A stretch of 64,000 nt of DNA from Muricea muricata. Lineage: Eukaryota > Cnidaria > Anthozoa > Malacalcyonacea > Plexauridae. This document shows, piece by piece, positions 22,487 to 34,300 of this stretch; the first letter of the stretch is position 1; every line of letters begins with the position of its first letter. The stretch covers positions 6,567,428 through 6,631,427 of the forward strand of contig OY979717.1 in assembly GCA_963855995.1 (NCBI GenBank), given 5' to 3'. Made by a program: the position numbers and the translations under genes. The notes under the pieces are model-generated. The model worked only from the letters and a program-made list of their open reading frames with translations. It made no database searches and had not been told where the DNA came from.

Positions 22487-22654
22487 AGTAAAATACTGTC
22501 ACGTACGCCATACTTAGTAAAGATGACATGATTTGAATAATAACTTATTACAACAGACGTTTCTCAAGTTCCCTTGTTGCATCATCTCAAAAGATGTTTC
22601 AAGTTGAGACTGAATTTATTTCTTTTCAAATTCAAGGCACAAAGCTGAGTAGCT
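22487..22654 (-). other. Third copy of the amine oxidase 5' flank, gene body absent
   Basis: The sequence carries AAAATACTGTCACG, ATGATTTGAATAA, AACAGACGTTTCTCAA and GTTGAGACTGAATTTATT in the same order and orientation as the flanks of amine oxidases 1 and 2. The coding exon that should follow (toward lower coordinates) is missing; the fold-back element ends only 25 bp away. The flank continues after the next insertion at 24237-24276 (AGGGAATAGTCAGAAAATAG, like copy 2 near 40045). Confidence 0.7.
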
Positions 22655-22663
22655 GACAAAGGG

Positions 22664-24227
22664 GCATGGTGGAAAACGCGGGTGCGGGTAGCGGGTACCG
22701 GGTAGCGGGTACTGGGTAGCGGGTACTGGGTAGCGGTTACCGGGTAGTGGGTAGCGGGTACCGGGTTATGTTATTGAGAGATTCAGGATTTGTTTATATT
22801 TTTTTAATTCATTTTTTTAATTAACTACTATGAATCGGACTCCTAGTCATTTAAAACTATTCCTGATTCTGCAGAACAGCATTAGTTTCTGCATGATCGA
22901 CCATAGTAAAATCGCAAACGTAAAAGCGCTTCGCGTTGCGTGAACAAATGTGTCTAGTGGAACATATACATTATCATTGCATACCATTACCAAGGCAATA
23001 TCCGACACACTTATCACTAAATCTCAACCTCCGCAAAGTTTGATTTCAAATGAAGCCGAAAATTGAAAATTGCTTTAGAAGATCGCTCTTGCATGTAACT
23101 TTTATATTCCGCAGGTTCCTCAGCAATATATTAATTATAACTGCGTAGTACAAGCTTAAGACCAAAAAATCGAAAAAATGGTGTAGTCCACGGAACGGAG
23201 TTCCTCTTTACCCGCTTATGTCGATTTGGTGCATGCATATTTAATGTATCATTAAAAAAATGATTTCCAGACTCTCCAACATTCATTAGGATTACTATAT
23301 TGATTAATAACATGCCATGGCATTTTGGCTAAGTCCCACAGAAAGTCGTCAGCATTAAATCGTTTATAATCTCTTACTTCTCTTACAGTAGGTTTATGCT
23401 TGAGGGTGACATATTTCCTCAGTGCATAAACCAAACTGTGATCAGACATCCCCACATGTATAACACCGGATGCTGATATGTTTTTTTTCATGGTAGTTAG
23501 GACTAAATCAATCAAGGTTGACGACTTTTTGGTCACCCTTGTGGGTTTGTTAATTAATTGTTCCAATTGATAAAGGGAGGACAGAAAGTTGAATTGTTGT
23601 GTGTGGGCATCTGGTGGTGACTTCATGACGTCACAATTAATATCACCTACTACAATTAGTTCTTTATTTTCAGACTCGCACTTTTGAAGAAATACATCAC
23701 ATTCATTAAATAAGTTCATATCTGAATTCGGAGGCCTATACCATGTGCAGACAAAAAGTGATTTACTAAAGGGGCAATTGATTTCAGCACATAGCATTTC
23801 CAGATGGTCCGGCACCAAGTCATTTCTGTCTATATAAGACAAACTCTCTCTGATATATAGAAACACACGACCTCCAGCCCTACTGCGGTCCTTTCTTATC
23901 AAATTAAAGCCAAAAATACTTATTTCCCCGTCCGTTATTGAATCATCAATCTTAGACTCATTTATAGCAAAAATGTCGAAGGGAAATTTGAATAACAAAT
24001 GCCTAATTTCATCAATATGTTTCAATAGGCTATTAACGTTTAAACTAGCAATCTTCAGAATCAGGAATAGTTTTAAATGACTAGGAGTCCGATTCATAGT
24101 AGTAAATTTAAAAAAATGAAATTAAAAAAATATAAACAAATCCTGAACCATTAACATAACCAGCTACCCGGTACCCAGTACCCGGTACCCGGCACCCGCT
24201 GCCCGTACCCGCGTTTTCCACCATGCC
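22664..24227 (-). mobile_element. LINE endonuclease fragment inside an inverted-end insertion with 9-bp TSD
   Basis: The insertion sits between direct repeats GACAAAGGG (22655-22663 and 24228-24236). Its ends are inverted: GCATGGTGGAAAACGCGGGT versus ACCCGCGTTTTCCACCATGC. Inside each end is a G-rich minisatellite of GGGTAGCGGGTACC units, then a copy of the first ~45 bp of the LINE ORF (ATGAATCGGACTCCTAGTCA). Confidence 0.7.
23131..24097 (-). pseudogene. Non-LTR retrotransposon ORF2 N-terminus (APE-type endonuclease), truncated
   Basis: The ORF reads LKIASLNVNSLLKHIDEIR, INESKID, CTWYRPPNSD, VVGDINCD and MSDHSLVY, the ordered catalytic blocks of an apurinic-like endonuclease (N, E, GDxN, SDH). 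It runs about 280 codons to position 23252 and, after a one-base shift, continues as FFNDTLNMHAPNRHKR before stopping. No reverse transcriptase follows. It could only have been active as part of a longer element. Confidence 0.85.
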
Positions 24228-24276
24228 GACAAAGGGATTAAGGGAATAGTCAGAAAATAGGATTGTATTTGTAATT

Positions 24277-26075
24277 ACGGACGCTATTGAATTCAACTAT
24301 TGTTAGAATTTGAATGGTCTAGCAGTATAATCGCTCCAGAGTACCCCTGAAAAATGACGCTGTTGAAATCACTTATTGTTAGAGCTTTGAATGGCCTAGC
24401 ACTAAACCGAACGCAAAGATGCGTTAAACGACTAATTCAGAATCGTATTGCTAATAATTGTTTAAGGCACGTAATTTTTCTGCCTGAAACAATCGGTTTC
24501 ATGGTTTATTGTGTTCAGCTTAGTGCTAGGCAATTAAAAGTTCTAATAGTTAACATGCACAACTTGACGTAAACAAACGAATATTCAGTTATGTTAATGT
24601 CTATCACATATTTTATGCGAATTATACGAGTACTTTTGAAATTAGTTCAAACGCGTAGGCACGTATATATAGGCAGCCATGGCTGACGACTTATATGTGA
24701 TTGAGGTACTTGTTGCTGAGCTGGATGTGGTTGGTGGGGATGTGGTTGAGCTCCTCGTTGCTGAGGTGGACGTGGTTGGATGGGGTGTGGTTGACGTAGT
24801 GGTTGACGAGGAAATGGAACTTGTTGTTGGGGTAATGGCATTTGTATACGATCCTTATCGCATGATATGCTTCTTGACGTTGCTCTGGATTTGCAAAATT
24901 TGCATATTCATTTCGTCCACTCTTTCCATCAGACCCCTGAAATATACAATAAATACGTACATATACACACAAAATTGATACCTATTATACCTTTGCAAAA
25001 ATCAATGTTTGATTACTGTACTTACTGCCTTACTTCACGATGAACGTAGTCTCCAACTCGCTTACGCACAGAATTGGCAACCAATGTGTGGTAACTGCTC
25101 AATTCGGGATTTCTTTTAATACCATTGACTATAATATCTCACAAAGCACCGTGTTGCCGATATTGCTCTGCAATGATAAGCCTTCTTCTACGTTTCCAAT
25201 CTTTACTCTTGGTCGGGGAGGCATTGCTAGAAACTTGTCATCTTACTAAACATGTGGAATTGTCCGTAACCTCCGAAGGCTTTTAAAATTTCCATGAGCT
25301 TCGTTATCAACTAGCCAGCATAAGAAATTTTTCATGATGAACGACACACAGAGTGAATATAAAATAAGTAAACCCTTTCACATTTAATAACCATGCATAA
25401 TAGGCATCATGTAAACTTGACAGCAATAATTGCTTTAAATAAAAGGTTCATAAAATTCTACGCTCTTAAACGCATGGAAAGTTAATAAGTTCCAACCCTA
25501 TGAAACAAAAGAACTTAAGACTAGTCCTCACTAGCGACATAAGCATAAGCAAAATAACAAACTTTAGGGATAAATTTTCCTCTGAGGTTTACAAAAACAA
25601 AGCAGAAAGAATTTTCTTTTGAATTTGCTTTTGTTTTGCCATAGCTTATGCTCGTAGTCTTATGTTTGTGCTTATGCTTATGTCGATGCTTATGTCGCAC
25701 GCTTCGGTGGATATCTTTGTTTTGTTTTACCTTGTGCTTATTGTTATGTCGATTAGTCTGAATTTGAAAGGTTGATGTTTTTACGCACACTGATCACAGT
25801 ACATGATTTGAATATAGCACCTTAATCACTTGACGAAAATTCATAATTTCTCGTGTCGACCAATACGCAAGCGAGTTTATACGCGTTTAAGCAACCTTAT
25901 CGTTCAGTTAATGAGGCTATTCGTTCGTTTTCGTCAAGTTGTGCATGTTAACTAATAAGTGATTTCAACAGCGTCCATTTTTCATGGACGCTATCAGGAG
26001 CACTTATACGGTAGTGGTAGGCCATTCAAATTCTAACAATAGTTGACTTCAATACTCAATAGCGTCCGTTTTTTG
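24277..26075. mobile_element. Composite TIR element (~1.8 kb)
   Basis: GGACGCTATTGAATTCAACT at the left matches, inverted, AGTTGACTTCAATACTCAAT-AGCGTCC at the right. Further inverted matches include TGAAAAATGACGCTGTTGAA versus TTCAACAGCGTCCATTTTTC. The interior has a minus-strand Pro/Gln-rich peptide (24647-24841, PLPQQQVPFPRQPLRQP) that could be a fragment of an element gene, and the nested MITE at 25512-25765. Confidence 0.6.
25512..25765. mobile_element. Small MITE with GCATAAGCATAAG-type repeats (copy 1)
   Basis: Left end GTCCTCACTAGCGACATAAG and right end TTATTGTTATGTCGATTAGTC are imperfect inverted repeats. The body has tandem CTTATGTTTGTGCTTATGC units. A second copy lies at about 49600-49790. 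Confidence 0.55.
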
Positions 26076-26100
26076 TGGGATATCCTGTAGAGCGGTCTGC

Positions 26101-26259
26101 TTTGTTTTTGCCAAATCCACCAATAGGAATTCTTGAATTACCGAAATGTTCAAGTCGCGGATGGTTAACTTTCCTAAAACGTTGTTATTGGTTAGTTAGG
26201 TAAAAATACAATACGCACGTGACGACGAAGGAACTTATTTCTACATAAACCAGAACAAA
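26101..26259. repeat. Segment duplicated at 47986-48141
   Basis: The two segments share GTTTTTGCCAAATCCACCAATAG, then ACTTTCCTAAAA, then GTTGTTATTGGTTAGTTAGG, in the same order. They lie upstream of amine oxidase 1 (with its extra promoter relic) and amine oxidase 2 respectively, about 21.9 kb apart, so this may be spacer carried along in the gene duplication. Confidence 0.6.
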
Positions 26260-26427
26260 AACATAGATAATGACTTGTATTGTAGTTCTAATGAGTTTCC
26301 AAACCATCTAGCTTTATTAACTTTGGTGATGTCTAGAATGATTTTAAAACAACATATTTTCTCATATCTCTCGTCACTTCACAATTGACTATAATAACAG
26401 AGTTGCTAGATTAATTTTCAAAATATT

Positions 26428-26547
26428 CAGCAGCGAAGCCAGCCCGACATTTCTTCAGAAAATAATTCCATGCACAAACGACCTATAGAGTTTAAACACA
26501 GAAAATGTGCATTTGGACGACCAAATGTCGGGCTGGCTTCGCCACTG
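26428..26547. mobile_element. 120-bp hAT-like MITE
   Basis: The ends CAGCAGCGAAGCCAGCCCGA and, inverted, CAGTGGCGAAGCCAGCCCGA form 25-bp TIRs around a 70-bp centre. The CAG start is typical of hAT. No clear target duplication. Confidence 0.55.
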
Positions 26548-27342
26548 AAACATGCATGCCGCGCATGTTCAAAGGTTCACAAATTACCCATCAATGTTCA
26601 CAACTAACGCTGTATACCAACTTTGCTACTGACCGGTAGCTTCAATTTGTCTTATATATGTTATCGCTACAAGGTGTAGTCTTATCATATACATTATTTC
26701 TCTTATCTACCAAACCCGGTCCTGTCTTTCACATTTTGCCTTTGAAACTATGGCTTTTATGGACTGTATTACTAAAGATTAAACCGATATGTCTCATACA
26801 GCGCGGAAATGGACACATGTATTCGCTTTCATTGTAGTTAACATTTTCTCTTGTGCACTTTAATTATTAAGATATTGTTCCTAGTGAATCAAGTGCCTAG
26901 ATACGAGGCAGTTTAACACATCAATTATGTCAAAAAATATATCATTGCAGGCACTATAAAGTGCCACAGCGACGAAAAGATCACTAATGCAATTTTAAAC
27001 GCAACAGAACAACATTTCCAGACAAGCCTTAATGACGTTTTTAGTTTCTCTCTCGATATCATGTTTCGTTTTATAGTCATTTTGGTTTTGGCAAATTATG
27101 TGTGTCCGAAGTCATCAACTCACAAATAAATTACGTTTATAAAATGGTAAATGTCTCTGCAAATAACAGACAAAATTCTTTGAAATTTTGCACGAGTATA
27201 GCAATTCGATGACTATTTCTATTAAATATTTTAATTTTCATTACTTCTTTTCACAATATAATGATGTCAATTTAAGAAATGCGATTTAAATGTACATTTA
27301 ACTATTCCATTCTGTGCACTGCAGTTAGAATTGTTTAACAGG
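26548..27342. other. AT-rich spacer, no gene seen
   Basis: No ORF with recognisable similarity and no strong repeat was found in this stretch. Confidence 0.4.
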
Positions 27343-27620
27343 CAGAGGCGTAACTAAAGCGTTAATGGACCATTCCCCTAATCAACAAACTTTTGAATTC
27401 GGAAAATCAATCAGCACAACTGGAAAGAGCATCCTCAATTTCATACAATTTTCACGTTTGGTTGCTAAATATTGTAAAATGTGGAACATATAGCCCTGTG
27501 AAGTTCGCGAATTTTGTATACTTTTGTATTGCGAACGGAAAAGCGTTACCACTATGTGGAAATGTGGTAACGCGAAATATGAGTAAACGCTCCCCTCACG
27601 AACGCTCTAGTTACGCCTTG
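27343..27620. mobile_element. hAT-like MITE, CAGAGGCGTAACTA ends
   Basis: CAGAGGCGTAACTAAAGCGT at the left is matched by inverted ACGCTCTAGTTACGCCTTG at the right. CAGRGGCGTA is a common hAT terminus. No coding content. Confidence 0.55.
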
Positions 27621-28250
27621 GGCGAGCAATAGCAAGTTTTGGGGTTTTTTTTAAGGAAAAGACATTCGCATCGGAACGGTCTCTATGGCAACAGCATTTT
27701 GTGAACATTGGTGCGCGCTGACTTAATCAGTACACCCGTCTTTGAAAGTTAGAAAAGCTTCTGTCATTTACATCTAAAGTTATTAATAATTTTCTAATAT
27801 AATTCATATTATTATACGTGATGGATTATAAATAATGGATCGTGGGGAGGTTCTAAGTAATAATAATAAGTAAGGTATTCGAGAGAGAGGTCTTCAATCA
27901 AATATACAGATACCTTAATGAAAACTCTCTAATATTAAAATTCCAATCGGGATTTAGACCAAAATATGGAACCGTTAGCGCACTTATTCAAATGTGCGAT
28001 CAATGGTTGACTGACATGGATAACGGCAATGTTTTTTTCGATATATGTAAAGTTCTTGATTCGATTAATCACGAAATTTTATCGAGGAAGCTCAAAGATC
28101 AATTTGGGATCCATAGTACTGAACTAAAATGGTTCGAGTCATATTTAACAAATAGGAAACAAGTGTGCTCTGTTAATAGTCAAACATCATCATCCAAAGA
28201 AATAGTGTGTGGAATTCCACAAGGCTCTATACTTGGCCCATTATTGTTTT

Positions 28251-28378
<128 letters not shown>

Positions 28379-29283
28379 GATATGATATCTTTATGCAGAT
28401 GATACTTTGATTGAAAATTCAAATTATGATTTAAACAACATCCGGAAGTGACTTTCTAAAAATAAGCTTAAACATCATCCACAAAATCAAAGGTTATGTT
28501 CGTTGGGTCATCACGTAACTTAAATAAGAAAATTAAAGATAACTGTGTTTTATTAAATAATGCTCCAATTCCTCGAGTTGATACTTTTACATGTTTAGGG
28601 GTAGATTTGGACGAAAAATTGAGTTGGGAGAAACACATTGAAAAAATATGTGGCAAGGTCAGTGCAGGAATTGGGGCGATGAGGCGTATAAAGCCCTTTG
28701 TCCCACCTGTCACCCTACAAACTATTTACAAAACATCCGGGTACAGCCATATTTTGATTGTTGTTCGCCTTTGCGGGATAATTGCGGCAAAGTACTCCAG
28801 GCTAAATTGCAAAAATTTCAAAATCGTGCAGCTAGGATTATCATTGGAGCTACGATGTTAGATCAGCTACGATGTTAGATCTGCTGATGTGCTCGACACC
28901 CTTGGATGGGAGACACTTGATGCAAGACGATCGCGAAGTAAATCGATACTAATGTACAAAATACTCAATGACCACACTGCCTCAAATCTAAAAGATCTAT
29001 TTCGCAAAAAATATGAAACCCATCAGATTGCACTTAATCTTCGAAATAGCGGAACAGATTTAATGCTGGCAAAGCCTAAAACTGAATTTCTAAAGAGAAC
29101 GTTCGGGTACAGTGGTGCTACTTTGTGGAATAATCTTCCACAAGAACTTAAACTAGCTGAATCCGTTAGTTCATTTAAAAGGCAAATACAGCAAATATGA
29201 TTCATTTTTTGTCGCTGGATTTAGGTCTCAGTTTTTAATGCTTTCCTTTCTCTTGTTTCTTTTTGCATATTATTCATTCTCTG

Positions 29284-29547
29284 TATACAGCTAATTCAAT
29301 TAAGGTTGACATCAACAATAGTCAAATGGCAAATGTGCAATATGCATGAGCATAAAAAAATTATGGTAATAATATAGTTTTAGATAAGATCAACACATCA
29401 GCAGCCTTGCTGGATTACAAATATAGTATCTAGTATGATATTTTTTTACATCCGCATGCATGTAAAGAATCATTCTTTTGGCACTCGATCGATCATATTG
29501 CACATTTGACTATTGTCGATGTCAACCTTAATTGAATTAGCTGTATA
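29284..29547. mobile_element. Palindromic MITE nested in the LINE 3' region
   Basis: TATACAGCTAATTCAATTAA at the left and TTAATTGAATTAGCTGTATA at the right are perfect inverted copies. The match continues inward through GGTTGACATC...CAATAGTCAAA. Confidence 0.75.
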
Positions 29548-29700
29548 TCTTTGTTTATTTTCTTTAAATAATATCATCATTTGTAAATAGTATTAGGCTT
29601 AATTTATATAATATTTTGTATTAGTGTGACGCCCCTCGTGGAAACCAGCTATATAGTTGACCGAGGCTAGCGTGGTTAAATAAAGTTTTACATACATACA

Positions 29701-31346
29701 ATACATGCATAGATATCAAATGCGTACTAAGGTGCCGAATTTTTTTAAAGTCCCCCTTGAAATCCGCCACATCAGATCTACTCCCCGTGCAACGAGCTCT
29801 GGACAACGCGAAATTTCTCGCCTGACGAGATTGGGGCAAGCCAAAATTCCCTCGGAAATCCGCCATTTCGTAGAGACTATTTTTCTAATGAGAAAAGATT
29901 CATCAATGTCTTATAGGGACCTTAAGAATTACGACGCGGCAGCTCGACGACGCGGTTTCATAACAAAAGATATTTTTATAGAAGACAACAGCCATGAATA
30001 ATTTGTGGTCCCAGGGGTATGCTCAAGTGCATAGCCATGCCTAGCACAACATCAAACTGAGAATTATCACATCCCTTGGGTAACGCGAGAGCTTGCTACG
30101 ACGTAAGAAGTGATTTGTAAGTCCTACTTATAGCAGAAAGCATTTCGTTTTGGCAAACAAAACTATTTGTAAGTTACTGAAACAAGCTTCAAATGGTTAT
30201 CAAAACGATCAAATTCCAAGAAGCTTCTTCCTGTACTTATATATTGACACCGCGTCTTCGAACCTGCCGCGTTGTCGATCTTATAAGCTCCCTATTACTT
30301 CTACGGCGACAGTAAAACACAAGATACGCAAATCAAGGTTTACTAAAGTAAAACCTAAATCTAACGAGTTTTTTTCTCTACAAGTTTTGAATTAAAGTTC
30401 CTTGAGCGCTAACGTGAGCCACATAGAGGAGACGATAGAAGGGCAGATATTTACATAGTGGAATCTATTTATTATGCCGAAATTTTATGAATCCCGGTCT
30501 TTGAAGAAAAGCATGAACAAAGATTTTTCTAACTTTATGTCAAAATATTTTGTTAGTTAATTTTGCTACAATGAACCCATGACGACATTAGTTTTGAGAC
30601 ATTATTTGCATGCCAGAGATGTAATCATAATGTCTACAATTGTAAGTTGACAGAGTTTAGGGTTGGTGTATGTGTGAACACAGTGTGAGAGGGGTCGAGA
30701 GTCATAGGCGTGTGATTGTGATTTAATATACATAGAAAAGAATTTGTGATATGTGAATAGTTTTGCGACTGCACATAACATTTCCAACATTTTTCCGTGA
30801 TGAAAGTACGAACCGTACAGGAAATGCAAAACGTCGATCTTGTCGGGCAGTTAGTTACGTATTATAAATCAATTAGCTAGAATGATCATTACAAAGATAT
30901 TTATTGTACTATGGACCGAGTCGCTCCTAACCATTTTGTCTGACTACGATCATAGTTCAATTTGCTCGCAACAAAGATGTGAAACCAATTATTTCCCACT
31001 TTCTTCTCACTATCATATATTTGATGATTAGCGTCTGTATGAATACATTTATTTTATAATTCTTCACTAGCTATCATTATCTAGTACAGTACAAAACCCT
31101 TAACAATCCCTAACAATTCTTTATCGTTTGTGCTTCCCATTTACTGTACCATTGCTTACATGTAATATATATGAAGCTGCACTGTGCATGCTGTATATCA
31201 TGTAACAATATCTAGGAGTTTCAAGAAACTATACAGGTCTCTCTAGGCTAATTTAATGTCAAAAATATTAGTTTCTATAGTGCTGAATATATAAAAAAGA
31301 CATAAAACACATACACTATTCATGTTAAACTGACATGTAACAATGT
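29701..31346. other. Spacer downstream of amine oxidase 2
   Basis: ORFs at 29705-30001 and 29621-29866 overlap on opposite strands and match no family I know. The 3' UTR of amine oxidase 2 must lie at the right edge; a minus-strand AATAAA is present near 31048. Nothing else is supported. Confidence 0.4.
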
Positions 31347-34300
31347 CTACAACTCGCGTCCATTGTAATCAATTGGTACTTCTTGAGGGACACACTGAGA
31401 GCCTTCAGGTCTACCAAACCTTTCAACCTTTGCACCTTTATCAGTTGGCTCGATCAAAACACTGTCTCCTGATGCTATTGAAGGATCTTCATCGTAATAA
31501 TTAAAAGGTCGTAGAAAGAAGCCAGCGTGGTTACCAGGTGTTGATGTGTTTGGAATATCTTCAGAATGCGGAATATGCATGACCCCTACAGTTATCCAAG
31601 TCACCAAATCTTCATCTACAATACTTTCGTTATCTGTGATAAACTTTTTAAAGTGAACGACTGGATCGTACAGGTCATTTTGGTTGTAAATAGACGAACT
31701 TCGTTCTTCATTTTTCTTGTATTTTGTCACTGCAAGTTGATAGTGGGACCAACTGAAACCATTTGTAAAGTCCCAGTCTTCTGGGTATAACTGATGAAGT
31801 ATTCCATTGAGTTGAACTCTATACCCACGTCGCACACCTTGGGCATTCTTCTCAGCTGAGTTATAAAAATTCAGATAAGATGGATGTTCAAAGTCAAACT
31901 TGTAAGCAGCGTCCATTTCAGTGTTCTTTAAATCACGTATTAATCTTTTCTGAATGTGATGTGTGTTTGGAAACCACAATGAGGAGATATTTTCAATTTT
32001 TGAGGTTATCGTCTCATATCTGTTTGCTCTACCGGCAATGTCTAGATCAACTTTGTAATGAATGATGTGATCATGCAATGACCCAGCAATATTTTTGTAT
32101 ATTTGATTGCCGTATTCGTCTTCTTCAGGTGTCCACGCAGTGGCTTGGACGTAACCGGTAGTAGATATCTTCGTTTCAATGACTCCGTTAGGATAAAATA
32201 TAAAATCATCTACATAGTCATAGTTATATGGTGTAGATATGGTTCTGAAAACAAGTCCTGTGCCTTGCATTCCTCCATAGAAAGTATAACTACCTTCAAA
32301 ATCGTTTTCAAAATGGCGGCGAAGTGGAATTGCTAGATTGTGTTCAAAGACACAAACAGCGTTACGACGTTTGCCTGGATGAGAAGAGTCCACAAAATAT
32401 TCGACGTCGAAATATTTCGCATTGCTAGGACAGTCAACACCTTTTACTAGTTCAAAATTAGCAGCAACGGCCCATGTAGAATCCAGATAGTTACAATACG
32501 ACTGCATTGGAGAATAACCACTGTAAAACGCTGCAGGCTCTTGTAAACTTAACTCGTACGCAATTCTTTCTCCATTAAATCTGATGTCAAATAACTGAGG
32601 ACCAGATGTAGTACGAATACGAAAATCAAAACTCCATCCCATGTATTCAATATGATTGTTATCTGAGGTGTAACGTTTACCATCAGGTTCAAACAGTTGA
32701 GGTTCACGTAATGGTTTTGATGGTTGAAGATGTTCACCTCGTCGTTTTAGACTCGAAAACTCGATATTCTTTCCCTTCGGAGTAGGAAGGTCCACTTTTG
32801 TTATGTTGCCATTTTTATATGAATCGATAAAGTTTTCGATTGAATCATAAAGTTTTTTGTTGTAGTACACCTGAAATTATAAACGCAAAAGTGAGGATTG
32901 TACTCTAAAATATCAGTAACAGTGCAGTTGTAAAACAACTTGCTGTTTTTCCTCGCACTTTGCACCTGGGTTTAATTCAACTAGATATTTCTGACAAGTT
33001 GCGCAAAAACTTTGTACTATATAAAACGCCACCGTACAAAGGAAAAAAACCAGTTATTCAGCATAGAAGTAGAAACACTTATAGCTGTTTTATTCGTAGA
33101 TAACTCACGTGTTATCTATTTTGTTTGAATTGGATTAAACGCGACTGAAATGCGACGTATAAAATAGGCCTATTAAGAATAACAATAGGAAATCAAATTG
33201 TTCGATGAGGCGTATGCGTGATGAAGGAACGAATTGAAGGCGTTGTTGTTCGCTCGTTTTTCAAAATAATCCATGGTATTTAGCTCAAAATTTGAGATCG
33301 CCAAGCGTGGAAACATGCATTGATATTTGAGAAAATAAGAAATTCAATTTCATAATTTGTGCTTTGATCTGCATAATTTTGAAAGATTTGTCGGCGCTTT
33401 TCAGGTATCGTTGAAAGACGGTCCTAGTCTTTTCACCTTAAGGATATAAGGGCTCGTGTCTCTGAAGGTTATGACACATGTACGCATGTTACGTCATTGC
33501 ATATCAGTATGATATAACCCCTGGCAACTCTTTCACCATATTAAACTGACAACTAGACTTTCGCTTCAAACAAAAAAATCAACACAATTTACTGCAAAAA
33601 ACTAGATACAAATGAACTTGGATATCTCATCTACATTTCTTTTTAGACAAAAACAAGATTCGGAAATACTTGAATTTGTTCAATAAAAAGTGTTTTAATG
33701 CCCTATAAAAAGTCATCAGCGGAAACAACTTCGGCTAAGCTCCTATTGGATGATGCGAACTCGGGCATTTTGCATCCCGCCTATCTGTACGAAAAATTTC
33801 GATAAAAAAATACTTTTTATCCAACAAATTTAAGTATTTCCGAATCTTATCCCTAAAAACGTTCTGAAATGTAGAAGAGATGTTTAAGATCATGTGTATC
33901 TGTTTTTGCAGTAAATTGTGCTATTTTGTTTGATTGAAGTGAAAGTCTAACCTGTGTGAGTTTAATTAATACAGTGAAAGAGTTGCCAGCCTAGACTCTC
34001 CTATGTGATTTGTGTAGAGACCATTGATCTGAAAATAGATAACATGGATAGAGTTCCTATACCTACAAAAATAGGGGCCACTTTTAATGTAGAACACCCG
34101 ATGCTTAGGGCCACAAACGATCAACCAAAATCGGTAAATATTGGCAAAATATCCACTGCTCTGCATGCTTGCTACCTAAATTTGCATGTACTAGCTCAAA
34201 ACAGAGGAAGCAAAAAGACGAAATTAACTCTCTTTCAACACAAGGAAGATACGAAGAATTTCCTGCCTTTCAGGTGTTTTCTTAATGTTGATTTTTTTAT

